Shown here: one piece after another, positions 1 through 11,345 of the stretch
Layout of the letters: the number at the start of each line of letters is the position of its first letter
Position numbering within the stretch: position 1 is the first letter of the stretch
NCBI RefSeq assembly: GCF_001411555.2
Contig: NC_049908.1
Span: forward strand, 28,186,724-28,250,723
Length of the DNA stretch: 64,000 bases
Source of the DNA: Juglans regia
Lineage: Eukaryota; Streptophyta; Magnoliopsida; Fagales; Juglandaceae
Direction of reading: 5' to 3'
Translations under genes and position numbers: made by a program
The notes under the pieces: model-generated
Told to the model about the DNA's origin: nothing
What the model saw: only the letters and a program-made list of their open reading frames with translations
Database searches by the model: none

Positions 1-219
1 TTTTTGTCTCTGGATCTTGAGCTCCCCCCCTTCGGTTGTCGTTGCAATCAGCCCCGGCAGAAGATTCAAGGTTCCCATGGCATTAGTATGGCAGCAGCAA
101 AAGAATGTCAGGAAGATATTGAACACATAACTCAAAACAATTCTTAAAAAAATAAAAGAAATGTTATATCTGAAAGCTGATCTTGTACCATCAGCAATAA
201 CGTTTATTTTGTTAAATAG

Positions 220-415
220 AATTAGTTTGAATGTTGTGGTATTTTCATCTGGATTGAATTTGACTTAATAGCTCAACTTCCTTCATTTCTATTTGCAGGT
301 AAGGGCACACAAGTTTGAATTAGTTTGAATGTTGTGGTATTTTCATCTGGATTGAATTTGACTTAATAGCTCAACTTCCTTCATTTCTATTTGCAGGTAA
401 GGGCACACAAGTTTG
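220..415. repeat. Perfect 98 bp tandem duplication
   Basis: Two head-to-tail copies, 220-317 and 318-415, read as identical. Each carries a pyrimidine tract and a splice-acceptor-like TTTGCAG followed by GTAAGGGCACAC. The second copy runs into an exon that encodes a GRF zinc finger. In the first copy the same frame stops soon after the acceptor. Perfect identity suggests a recent event, or an assembly artefact. Confidence 0.95.
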
Positions 416-540
416 ATTTTGTGAAACAAGTCCCGATATGTAGATGCAATCATAAAGCCACACTCAAAAAATCTAGTACACTAAAAAATCTTGGACGATA
501 CTTCTTTGGGTGTCCAAAATATAATATAGAGGTGAATTGA
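397..540 (+). pseudogene. GRF zinc-finger exon, gene truncated at window edge
   Basis: After the acceptor TTTGCAG (391-396) an open frame of 47 codons ends in TGA at 540. It holds the GRF zinc-finger signature: CRC, then NHKA, a Ser-Ser-Thr patch, LGRYFFGCP and a tyrosine (residues about 14-44). GRF fingers bind single-stranded nucleic acid or act in protein contact; in plants they occur in small nuclear proteins and in MULE-like transposon genes. No further exon is recognised downstream, and upstream sequence (1-390) gives no clear coding match. It may be the terminal exon of a gene that begins left of the window or a relic. The family call is good; whether the gene is intact cannot be judged. 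Confidence 0.6.
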
Positions 541-883
541 CTCTGTGACATAGTCACATATACATGTTGAAATGAAAATTGTTCACATCTGATAGGATCT
601 GGTTTATATGTAATATTAACAGGGATTACCATACCATAAGTACTTCAAATTGGTTGAGAATAATTATATTATATAATACAATAGACTATAGGGATATAAG
701 ATTTTAAAATTTAATATTATATTAATTAGTAATTTATCATATAATACAAAATTATTTTATATATAATTATATATTATATATATAAATTATATACAATATA
801 AAAAATTATAATATATATGAACTGGTCCTGTTCAGTCCGATCTGATTTAAAAAAAAAAAAATCGAAATGGAACAAATTTTGAC

Positions 884-1555
884 TAGGGGTGTAACCGGTC
901 CGGTTTTGAATAAAATCTAGGACCGAACCGGTATATACCGGTTTTGTATTTTTCAAAATCGATTACGCACCGGTTACCCTCCTAAACCGATACTTCTGGT
1001 TTTACTGATTTCCGGTCCGGTTCGGTCCAGTTTTCAGATTTTTTTTAAATGTAAGTTTCACAATTTGTCATTAAAAATTTTTTTATAAAAAAAAAAAAAT
1101 TGATTTAAAAAAAACTGTTTTATGCTTTTATTAATATATTAGACTATATAATAGTATTAATATTAGACTATTGGTATAATTATAAGTTATATATTAGTAT
1201 CAGTTATAAACTTTTAGTGATTTAGTATTAACATTTTATGTAATAATTTATAAATTATAATAAGAAATTATTTCATATATGAATATATATATTATATATA
1301 AAATTTCACATAAAAATTTATAATTATACATTATATATAAAACTTATATATATTAATATTTAATATATATAAAATATTTTGTATAAAATTTATATATAAA
1401 AATATTATTTTTTATTTTTTTTAATCAACGGGTCCAGTTCGGTCCAGTCCGGTCTAAAAAATTCCAGAATCGGCCAGTTTTTACATTTTAAAAACCGGAC
1501 CGGTTCAAAACCAGTCCGGTTCGGACCGGTTTTTCGATTTGAGTTTACACCCCTA
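884..1555. mobile_element. hAT-like nonautonomous element with 8 bp TSD
   Basis: The left end reads TAGGGGTGTAAC and the right end GTTTACACCCCTA, so the termini are inverted repeats of the hAT type. The 8 bp ATTTTGAC flanks both ends (876-883 and 1556-1563), the size hAT transposases make. The interior is AT-rich with many ACCGGTTCGGTCCGG-type motifs in both orientations. No transposase frame is present. More of the same motif just outside (about 810-840 and 1580-1690, ending ACATCTCTA) suggests it landed inside an older related element. Confidence 0.85.
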
Positions 1556-1689
1556 ATTTTGACTAGTTTTAAGAAAAATAAAACCGGTACCAAACCAAAC
1601 AAAATTTGATACCGAACCCAACCTACCAGTTCGGTTCGGTCCGGTCTGATTCAGTTTATTGATTCACCGATTTTTTTTTACATCTCTAA

Positions 1690-2389
1690 CTAGCGTTGAA
1701 AGAGGATAACCATTTTGAATTGTAATTGATTGGATTCTTTTTTGTCGGATAATTGCTTAAATGAGATTGATGTGACTTTGGTTCTAATGGAGGTAGTTGT
1801 TTCTTTAGGTGTGAGGGTTTTTACTTTGAAAAAATCTAGAGAGAAGTCACTGTAGTGGGAGCAGCCGTTGCATATCCTATATGGCATAAGTAAAATGACG
1901 AAAAACACCCTACAACATTCATCTCTCAAATTCAAAATTATTATAGATTGAGAGAGTGATGAGAGAGAGAGGGGATATGAGAGAGAGAGAGAGAGAGAGG
2001 GAGAGACTGATATGAGAGAGAGTGACGATGAGAGAGAGAGAGCCGCTGATGAGAGAGACGATGGAGAGAGACGAAAAGAGAAGCCATCTGGTGCAAAACC
2101 AAATAAAAAAAAACACATGGATTATAAGCATCCTCGTAGTGTGTGCATTGTGTGCACCACTACAGTGAATGCTATAAAGAAGAACTCTTTTACTTTTCCT
2201 TTCAATTTTATGAGGAAGCAAACAGAGAGTTTGAAGGACAGCATGGTTTCGTTTCATTCTTTTTAAATTAGCCACTTCAAGCAATAAAATGGAACGGTAC
2301 ATCATAGGCGACCAAGTAGCAAGACCCATAAAATTAACTTAGTAGTTTCAATTTAAAATAAGATTGTTCACAATGTGCCTTAACTCTAA
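1690..2389. other. Intergenic stretch with GA-rich repeat
   Basis: No gene is recognised. A purine-rich (GA)n tract with interruptions covers about 1948-2080. Open frames here on both strands are low-complexity by-products of it (Ser/Leu-rich or Arg/Glu-rich). The remainder is unremarkable AT-rich sequence. Confidence 0.7.
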
Positions 2390-2592
2390 GGCATTGTTTG
2401 AATAGTGAAAGTATTTCATCTCATCTTATTTCATCATTGTAATTTTCTCAAATCTTCATATAAAATATAATAATTAATTCAATTTTTTCAAATCCTAAGA
2501 TAATAATATTATTAAAAAATAATATTATAACAATATTTTATTTAACTTTTATCTCAACTCATCTCGTCTCAACTAACTATCCAAATGACACC
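2390..2592. mobile_element. Tourist-like MITE (family T)
   Basis: The ends GGCATTGTTTGAATAG and CTATCCAAATGACACC are inverted repeats. The trinucleotide TAA is duplicated at 2387-2389 and 2593-2595, as PIF/Harbinger transposases do. The interior shows the CATCTC/GAGATG and AATAATATT signatures shared by many other copies in this window. Confidence 0.85.
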
Positions 2593-2986
2593 TAAATTAG
2601 TGAACACTTTAAACTTGTAATACAATAATGGTTGTTTTCACCTTGTCATCCAAAACTTAATTACAACCTATAATCTAGAGCCACATTATATAAAATCAAA
2701 GGAAAATTCTATACATTGTACTACTATTTCGTTTTCTTTCTACTATGTAAGATGTGACACATTTATCGTTATTAGATGATCTTTTATTTGGTGATCCTTT
2801 ATTTGGTGATTCTTTATCATCTAATGGTGATAAATATACCACATTTTATATAGTGAGATAAAAGTGAAATGAAAGTATATTATATAACATTACTCAAAAC
2901 CAAAAACAAGAAAGAAAATGACCATCAAGCCTTAAATGGGAGTGTGTAGAAAGTAATAACTAGCTCCATTTGGGCATCTCGACCAC

Positions 2987-3137
2987 GAGACATTTTGATA
3001 AGAAGAAATATTTATTGTATCAGTCGGAAGTCGCAGCACACTAGTGCATTGAGTTAAAAAAAAAAAAAACAATCACGTGAGGTGTGCTGCGGCTTCTGAC
3101 TGATGCACAGAACTACTCTTATCAGAAAAGATATCTC
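2987..3137. mobile_element. Foldback MITE with long arms
   Basis: The arms pair over roughly 50 bp each: the left arm contains ATCAGTCGGAAGTCGCAGCA and the right arm its near-complement TGCTGCGGCTTCTGACTGAT. They are separated by a short A-rich loop at about 3056-3070. The outer ends GAGACATTTTGATAAG and CTTATCAGAAAAGATATCTC are also complementary. No coding capacity. Confidence 0.75.
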
Positions 3138-4336
3138 GTACCAATAATGGTGCACTCATGAAAAATAAAAAGGAAATACTTTATATCTTGAGTATCCCTA
3201 CCGACGATGAGTCTCAATACATTTTTTTTACTTAATGAGTAATGAAATATATTTGAATTATGCTATGAATTTTTTTTTAAAAAAATGTTTAAAAATATAA
3301 AAAAAAAATGTATGAAAAAAATATATTTAGCCTTATCGGGAGAATTTGTCGTGCCAAACCTACAATGAATGTAGCACGACTCAAAATAAAAAGGATCCTA
3401 CTACAAGAATTGATAGTAGTGACTAATGCCATTGACGATAAACCATATAAAAAAAATGAAAATAGTCTATCGATCACTGTGGTCGGTCCCGCTACGAGCA
3501 GTATACAATTTTCCATAAGGATGGCTCTACAACCACCACTCTCAGCTCCCGCTGGGAGCTACAGTGTTAAGATTTTTTTTTTTCATATATGTATATTTTA
3601 ACACTTTTAAATATTTATATCACAATATTATTAAAAAAACACATTTTTAATCACTAAATAAAAAAAATATTAAAAAATAAATAAAAAAGGAAAGTGGGAG
3701 GTAGCCGCCAGCAAGAAGTGTATCATTAATGGAGATAATACTTTCGTAGAGAAATGCTTGGGGTCCCATTTTGGGTCAGAGCATTTCTATCGATATCATT
3801 TTTTTTTCTTTTTATTTAGTGATTAAATAAGTATTTTTTTAATACTTTTGTGAATATTTTTTTTAAAATGTTTAAAGATATAAAGAAATGCATGAAGAAA
3901 AGAGAAAAAAAATGAGGCATTTATCCTTCTCATAGCATTGACATTAATTTCATCAAAATCATCTCTAAAATTTAGTTAAAAGTATATGTTTTGCATAAAG
4001 CTATAACCATTCAAGCCATAATCCTATATTGAATTAATCAAAATAATAATATAATATTATTTTTTAAATAATAATATTTTTTTTTTTTTATATTTTACAA
4101 CTACACTAACCATCATTTAATTTTTACTTAAATTATTATTTTTTAACTAATTTTTTTCTTCGACCTAATTGCAACTTGTAAACTTGTAATTCATGTGGCC
4201 AAGATCAAGAGAAGGCCAAAATCATTTGCACCCTTGAATTGGAGTAGATTATAGGATCAGAAATGTGAAGTAAAAAAAAAAAAAGAAAAGAAAAAAGAAG
4301 AATGCATATTTTGATGATATATTGATATTTGATTAA
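3138..4336. other. Intergenic, AT-rich with degenerate repeats
   Basis: No gene is supported. About 3280-3650 is a loose inverted structure (AAATGTTTAAAAATAT against ATATTTTAACACTTTTAAATAT), probably an old MITE. A related motif recurs at 3860-3910. The frames of 75-97 residues here are AT-rich and match nothing I know. Confidence 0.55.
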
Positions 4337-4535
4337 GGGTGCGTTTGGAACCAAAACTTCTCTCAACTCATCTCAACTTATCATTACAACTTTTTTAAAT
4401 CCCAACATAAAATATAATAAACAATTCAACTTTTTCAAATCTCAAAATAATAATAATATTAAAAAATAATATTTTAACAATATTTTATCATCTCAACTCA
4501 ACTCAACTCAACTCACTTTAAAATCTAAACTCACC
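4337..4535. mobile_element. Tourist-like MITE (family T)
   Basis: It starts GGGTGCGTTTGGAACC and ends AAATCTAAACTCACC, with TAA duplicated at 4334-4336 and 4536-4538. The internal CTCAACTCATCTCAACT and AATAATAATATT blocks match the family. It lies about 330 bp upstream of the RPAP3-like start codon, so it may sit in the promoter. Confidence 0.85.
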
Positions 4536-4539
4536 TAAG

Positions 4540-4869
4540 TCAATAGCAATTAGAGCAATATCGGAGGGCTCTGGCAGTGCCCTGAATGGAGCCTTCTCTC
4601 TCATCTTCCGTACAGTTTGGGTGAATTTGAAAAAGTGTGCGGGGGTATTTGGGCTTGGCCCACTGAAAGAGCGCATTGGAGACCAGAAAATTTAGACCCA
4701 AATTCCCAAAAGGCTCTCCTCCGTCTACAGTATTCCCATTCCCAAAAGGCTCCCCACGGAACGAATACATGAATGCAAACTCCCTCCTCTTCCAGAATTT
4801 TCAGAAAGAAAACCCACGCGCTCACTAGGAGTATTGTTAACCAACACAGCTGCTTCGTCTAAACTCCCC
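4540..4869 (+). promoter_or_regulatory. Promoter/5' leader of the RPAP3-like gene
   Basis: This stretch is less AT-rich than its surroundings. It holds the element GGGCTTGGCCCA at about 4649-4660, a pair of site-II-like TGGGCY motifs common in promoters of plant housekeeping genes. A short direct repeat ATTCCCAAAAGGCTC occurs twice (about 4703 and 4738). I see no convincing TATA box. Confidence 0.4.
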
Positions 4870-7800
4870 ATGGCTAGGGTTCCCAGCAAGCACGGTCGTG
4901 ATCAAGCTCTGGTACGCTCATACCTATACAAATTTCAGGCAATAACTTTCCAATTCTTGCTTTTCCCTCCTTTTAGAAGGGATGACGTTGGTCTATTTTC
5001 TGTTTTCTAATTTCCCATTTGTGGAAATGTTTGTTCGGTTTATGTAAACTAGTTTGAATGCTTTAGTTTATGAAGATGGTTTTTTTTTTTTAGACACTGG
5101 AACAATCTAATTTGTGCTTAAAATATTGCATGCTAATTTTTTTCTTTTTAAGTATATGTTTTATGTATATGGGTTTTGAATGGTTATTTCTAATGTGCGT
5201 TCTTATAGAGTGATGGTTGTATATAGGATTTCCAGGGATTTTTGAATGACTTGCAGGATTGGGAGCTTTCTTTCAAGGATAAAGACAAGAAAATGAAACC
5301 TCAAGCTCCTCAAAAGGATAAATCGGTAAGGATTTTACTAATCCATGAAAATTTAGAATGTTTCCTTGACATTACAATTAAAGTTTGTATGAGTACCAAT
5401 TAATGGATATTTACTTATAAAAAAAAAAGAATACCAATTAATGGATATGAGTCGACATACAATGTTTCATTTCCCAAAGAGTACATACATATTTTTGGTA
5501 TTATCCTCTATACTAAGATCTACCATAAGACCAGTAAGTTGATTTGAGAACTTGCCATCAAACTCGTCCTAAAAATTGCTATCTTGCTCGATAAAGTCAT
5601 TTGATTAGGATAAAATTGCATCCTTAGGAACCATATGTGCACGTTCTGAATTCTCTGATGCATACACTTTGCCAAAATTTATAAGAAAATAGGGCAATTA
5701 TTATAAAAAATTGGGTACAGAGAAATGTTATTGTGATCATGATGTCTTAAGTAGCTGAATAATTATTATGCTTTCATTTTTACTAGCATCATGCACTTGG
5801 AAAAGTTAATCGTATTTGGTGAGAAACAATTTACTTGCTTCAACATCATGTCCTCTGTATCTTCGAAAAAATGATAGTATGTTATCCTAAATGAAAACTT
5901 TGGAGTAGAATGGTAGTTTTTTATCATGAATTTTCCTGTATGAAGAAGAAATGTGGAGACTGAAATTGGTCAGGCCAATCCAACCGGCGATTTCCAACAA
6001 CTCTCTGGTGCTTCTAGATTCTGTGGTGGATGTGTTGAGTTTGAAGAATAAGGCAAAGTGTAGTTGAGATGTCTTGTTTGGACTTTAAGGCCTGGTTTGG
6101 ATAGCAAGAGCCTCCCATCTCATCTCATTCCATCTTATCTCAATATCCAAACACCACAAACACAAACACTTTTTAATTTCAAATTTTTAAATTTTTTCAT
6201 CTAATCATTACTACATTCTCATACTTCCAAACAAAACACAAAAAAACAATTCAACTTTTCCAAATCCCAAAATAAAAATAATATTTTAACTTTATAATAT
6301 TTTTATTCAACTTTTTCTCTTCCCTTTTCCAAAATCCCATAAAACATCTCAACTCAAACAATTTTACTACTATTCACAAACCATTTCATTACTATTCACA
6401 GACCATCTCATCTCATCTCACTATCCAAATGAGTCCTAATTCTCCGATGATATAATGACATCATGTGTGCGGATCAACATGTGTTTATTTTATAACAAAT
6501 ATATGATGCATGATATTCTTGGGCATTTTCATAGGTTTCTTCATCTCGGAGTACTGGAAAAATTCCCAAATTTGATTATTCAAGGAGTAATGCAGGAGAA
6601 TTTGATTACAAGAATTATGGAGTAAATCAAATATCAAGCGGTCTCATTACTGAAGAGAGTTTTCCTGATGCTACTTCAGAGAAAGAACTGGTAGGAGATG
6701 CTCTCTTCAGTAGGTTTTGATGATTCAGGCTGTTTGTGCTAGTACGCTATTGCCAATGACGCTAATCATGAAATCTGTTGCACTTTCAAGGGTAATGAGC
6801 ATTTTAAGCAGAAGAAATTTAAGGAAGCAATTGAATGTTATTCAAGAAGCATTGCCTTGTCACCAACAGCAGTGGCTTATGCAAATCGAGCAATGGCCTA
6901 TCTCAAAATCAGAAGGCAAGTTTTGTACAGAACACTATTTTTTTCCATTTAGACATCAGGTAAACGTGTTATTTTTATAAGTACATCAGGTAATCTTAAA
7001 AACTTGCTTTACTTATCAAAAAGTACATCAGGTAAACATGTTTTAGAGATGCAGAAAACTTTTTTGGTGTGTGCTTATATTATATACACTTTTGAGTACC
7101 AGAAAGTTTCCACATATCTATTAACTTGCACTTTTATTTATGTTTAACTGCCTTTGTAGTGGTCCTAGTGGTCGTAAATCACGAATACTACAACCTTGTT
7201 ACCATTTTTTTTTATTTTCATATTCTTATTCATTAGATTCCAAGAGGCTGAAAATGACTGCACAGAGGCCTTGAACTTAGATGATCGATATATAAAAGCA
7301 TACTCACGTCGTGCAACAGCTAGAAAGGAACTTGGGAAATATAAAGAATGCTTCGAGGGTACGCTATATCCAAAACTATATCTTGATTCATTGAGATTAT
7401 TAAATATATTTTTTGTCCTGATTTTTTGGGTATGTGATCTGTCTGATATAGTGAATATAGCTACTTGCAGATGCTGAGTTTGCCCTGAGGTTGGAGCCTC
7501 AGAACCAAGAAGTTAAGAAACAATATACTGAGGCCAGGTCTTTGTATGACAAAGTAAGCATTTCATCCTAACGAGTTGTTTCTAGTGTATTTAAACCTGA
7601 CCCCCCTTCTCCCAAAAAGAAATTTATTTTTTTCTAGTTCTTGTCAGAAACTCTTTTTTCTATTGTTGTCTATTAACATAAATTATATGCTACAAAAAAG
7701 TTGGTATACCTGTAAAGGCCATAATCTTTGTAACTTTTATGTACTTCATTTATTCCAGGCAATTCTTCAGAAGGTGTCTGGACCATTGAGAGGCTCCAAG

Positions 7801-10800
7801 CAAGGAATGCAGAAAGTAGGAAGCTCAGAGAGCAAGGTTAATGGCCACAGCATTCATCCTGTCTTAAATAATATTCAAGGGTCAGAAGTGGCTACTGTTG
7901 AAGATCATGCCAAGGTATTGGCAATTAGAGATTTAGGTCTTGTTTGTTTTCGCAGATGAGATGAGTTGATATGAAAGTTGAAAATTGAATAAAATATTGT
8001 TAGAATATATTTTTTTAATATTATTTTTATTTTAGAATTTGAAAAAGTTGAATTATTTATTTTATTTCGAGTGAAAATTTGAAAAAGTTATCATAATTAG
8101 ATGAGATGTGAATGGTTGCGAAAACAAACAAGGCCTTAGGTTAGGTTTGGATAGTGAGCTGATATGAGATGAAAGTTGAATAAAATATTGTTAGAATATT
8201 ATTTTTTAATATTATTATTGTTTTGGGATTTGAAAAAATTGAATTGTTTATTATATTTTGTTTGTGAATTTGAAAAAGTTGTAATGATTAGATGAGATGA
8301 GTTGAGATCAACTCTGAATCTAAACGGGGTCTTAATTTCCTTTTCCCATGGCATGTGAATAAAAGTGTTTATTTGGTGAGGCCAAACACCAAATCCAGCA
8401 CAGCTTTACCGATTCTACTGTCTTATAGCATGTTTTTGTTTCTGAGCAACAGCATTGATTACATGAAGAAAGTATTGCATGGTGTTTATCAGGTTTTGTT
8501 GCAATATATTTGACCTAGTCATATAGCTTTTTGTCAAACGAATTTCTGTTCTGGTTTTTCTTGCCATGTTGTTGTCCCTGCCCCCCCTAAAAAAAAACAA
8601 ACAAACAAAAGGGTTGTTGTTGTTGCCAGTTTATAAAAGAAACATAACACATTTAAGATGAGACTTGCCACACCATTGTACAGATCGGTTCCACACGGGG
8701 ATAGATGTAAGAAAAATAGATGAATAGAGGTGAATTATCGTAAGAAAAAGAGATGAAGAGTTTGCTTATTAGCCAATAATTCAATCTAGTCATCTATCCA
8801 TCAATTGGCGATTTTCAATCTGGCTAATATTATGTTTATTTTATTGATAAAATACTTGATACGCCGCCAAGTGATGGGTAGATAATTCTAGAATCCCCCC
8901 TCCCTCATGATACATGTTTAACTTACCTGTTGTCTTTTCTCCCTTAAATTTGATTCGTAATTCTGCTATGTTTTTCAAATGAATTCGACAAGAAGCACAT
9001 AAAGAACATGTGACATGATATTGGTAGCATAGTCTTATTTCCTCGTGCTTTTGACCTCTGTTGACAGGAAAATGATGGACTAGTCGCTGCGAGGGCATCT
9101 GCATCTGTGGAGGAAATAGAAAGCAAACATGTAAAAGCCGGAAGTAGAGTAGGACAACAAGAAGTTGATGGTTCTCGGGTAGATGCTATTCAGAGTTCTA
9201 GAGTGGAAAGTGTTAAGGTTTATGATGAAATCCTTGCTCAACTGAATGCTTCTCTATATGCTTACTTTTAATTTAGGTGCTCAATCATGTGTATCAGTTC
9301 TGCTTATTGTTGGCACCCCTGTGTAAGTGCACCATAGAATAGTTAGACAATTTTCTTGTTAAGGTGTTAGGGTAGTCTTTGTTAGGTAGCAAAGGGCTAA
9401 GGGTGTGAAAAGGAGATACGTCTTGAGCTTGTTGTTCCCTACTAATTTGCTTCATAGGTCCACTGTCTTTTCATTATTGGATGATGTACCGACTCTTAAT
9501 TTCAGAAACCCTTTGGAAATTTCTAGTCAAAGAGTCACTCGTATATGAGAAAAAGAAATGATTCTTTGACTAGGATTTCATGGCTGGTTTGAGGTCCATG
9601 CTCCCTTGACTAGAGAAAGGATATTCAGTCTAAAGACTATAAGATGTTTGCTTGTATCAAGTTGTGTTGATAACCTTAAGTATGTTCTCTTTTGATTCTT
9701 TCTTCTCTATTTGCTTCTCAGCCCAAGTCCCATTTTCTTCTGAACAGACACGAGCTCCTTTATTCATGCTCTATTTTGGAAGTTCTTTTCGGTGTTATCA
9801 GTGATTGCTGTTCTCTTCTTTCTTCTCTTTCGGTTTGACACGGCTCGCTTTATCATTTACTCAGAAAAATCAACGAACTGGAACCCAAGAGCTTAAGACG
9901 TCAGTGCAAGAGCTGGCTTCTCAAGCAGCTTCTCGAGCTATGGCTGAAGCTGCAAAAAATATCACAAAACCAAATTCAGCTTATCAATTTGAGGTTTCTT
10001 GGCGGGGACTCTCTGGTGACCGTGCATTACAGGCCCGTTTGTTAAAGGTGGGTGATATTATTTTTGAGATTTAATATTAGAGAGATTTATGTTTTTGATA
10101 CCCCATTTAATATGCCTATGGCAATATGAAAATTCATGTTCATCTGGCTGCACCGCCCCTCCTTATGGAAAGTACCTAAACTTTATAGTGGCTTTCTTTT
10201 TGAGTCCCCAAAAGTAAACCAGTTGATGGATTGTTAGGCTCTTCTGGCCTGATCTTTTCATGCTAGGGCTGTTCCGTGAATTTTGTATTCATATGTAGTC
10301 TTAGGAGACGTTTGTATTCACAGCTCATCTCAGCTCATCTCACTACTATTCATTACTATTTAGCAACTTTAACTGACAAATCTCACTACTATTCACAATT
10401 CATCTCAACTCATCTCAAGTCATCTTCGAATCCAAACGTCTCCTTAATTGATCAGCCAATTCACTGTGCCCTTTTAGTTGGAGTCATAGTACTCATGCTA
10501 ATGTTCTTTTATGCGACTGCGCTATTTTCAGTCGATTCAATGATGTTGCCACTAATCATTGTTCCTCTTTTTTGTATTAGGCTGTATCGCCAACTACATT
10601 ACCTCAGATATTCAAAAATGCATTGTCAGCTTACCTACTAATGGACATTATTAAGTGTGTTGCCACCTTTTTCACGTATGTACATATCTCTGGATGTCTT
10701 TCTCGAGTGCATATAATTTTTTGCCAGTGCTCCACATGGTGCTTAATTCAATTGCACTTGTACTTTTGGCAGTGAAGAAATGGATCTGGCTGTCAAATAT

Positions 10801-11345
10801 GTCGAAAATTTAACCAAAGTTTCAAGATTTAACTTGCTCGTCATGTGCCTTTCATCTTCAGACAGGGATGGTAAGTACACGTGACTAAATTGCTTCAGTT
10901 TTTACTAACATGTGCCCATCATTTACACAATGCTTACCTAGCTTTCGGTGATAAGAACTTCCGGTAGCTTGTGGATATTTGGCTTATCATTTCGTTGATC
11001 CACAATATTGCCACATCCATGTAAATTAGTCTTGCTACCTAGCATTCCACAAGCTTCATGCAGAGTCTTAAATTAGCGTGATACCTATTGATGATGGTTG
11101 TTTCCAGCGAAGGTCTCTTAGAAGTTACAAAAGGAGGAAAGAAAGTTTAAATATTTTTACATTTCAGTATTGAAACCATTTTATAAAGCTAATCGGATTA
11201 AGTACATTATGCTTCTAATGCCATGATCATCTGGTGAACAGATCTCCATAAGATTTGGGATGAAGTATTTTGTAGCAAGGCAACACCAATTGAGTATGCA
11301 GAGATGCTTGACAACCTTCGTTCAAAATACCACCTAAAGCAGTGA
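4870..11345 (+). CDS. RPAP3: RPAP3-like TPR co-chaperone
   Basis: Exons: 4870-4911, 5227-5325, 6535-6690, 6791-6915, 7237-7358, 7471-7553, 7759-7914, 9068-9217, 9865-10047, 10581-10675, 10773-10870, 11242-11345. They join in frame to about 470 residues ending HLKQ-stop. Residues about 98-209 are three TPR motifs (ELGNEHFKQKKFKEAIECYS; AVAYANRAMAYLKI; YIKAYSRRATARKELGKY), the type of clamp that docks on the HSP90/HSP70 EEVD tail. Residues 210-340 are polar and probably disordered. Residues about 352-470 (FEVSWRGLSGD to SKYHLKQ) are the RPAP3 C-terminal domain. In other eukaryotes RPAP3 works in the R2TP complex with RUVBL1/2 and PIH proteins to assemble RNA polymerase II and PIKK kinases; that role is known for the family, inferred here. 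The start was chosen as the first ATG that splices into the conserved N-terminus. Intron 4 uses a GC donor (AGAAG/GCAAGT). Introns carry MITEs and tiny LINE tails. Confidence 0.9.
5394..5448 (+). mobile_element. Tail-only LINE insertion with 17 bp TSD
   Basis: TACCAATTAATGGATAT occurs at 5394-5410 and again at 5432-5448. Between them is only 21 bp, TTACTTAT followed by an A-rich run with one G. TTACTTATAAAA is exactly how the full LINE at 39297-45104 ends. This is best read as an extremely 5'-truncated LINE copy in RPAP3 intron 2. Confidence 0.85.
6089..6436. mobile_element. Tourist-like MITE, long variant
   Basis: Ends GGCCTGGTTTGGATAGC and CTATCCAAATGAGTCC, with TAA duplicated at 6086-6088 and 6437-6439. 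At 348 bp it is longer than most copies here. It lies in RPAP3 intron 2. Confidence 0.85.
6979..7035 (+). mobile_element. Tail-only LINE insertion with 15 bp TSD
   Basis: AAGTACATCAGGTAA is present at 6979-6993 and 7021-7035. The 27 bp between ends TTTACTTATCAAA, the LINE 3' signature. A third partial copy of the target (ACATCAGGTAAAC, 6953-6965) suggests an earlier event at the same place. It lies in RPAP3 intron 4. Confidence 0.75.
7936..8135. mobile_element. Tourist-like MITE (family T)
   Basis: Ends GGTCTTGTTTGTTTTCGCAG and TTGCGAAAACAAACAAGGCC, with TTA duplicated at 7933-7935 and 8136-8138. It lies in RPAP3 intron 7. Confidence 0.85.
8144..8331. mobile_element. Tourist-like MITE next to the previous copy
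   Basis: Begins GGTTTGGATAGTGAGC and ends GAATCTAAACGGGGTC, with TTA at 8141-8143 and 8332-8334. It stands 8 bp from its neighbour, so two members inserted side by side in one intron. Confidence 0.75.
10304..10443. mobile_element. Tourist-like MITE, short subfamily
   Basis: Ends GGAGACGTTTGTATTCAC and GAATCCAAACGTCTCC, with TTA at 10301-10303 and 10444-10446. The same short subfamily occurs at 55322-55493. It lies in RPAP3 intron 9. Confidence 0.85.

Noticed and set aside
1690..2329. Ser/Leu-rich and Arg/Glu-rich frames on both strands
   Set aside because: They are translations of the (GA)n repeat and have no family features.
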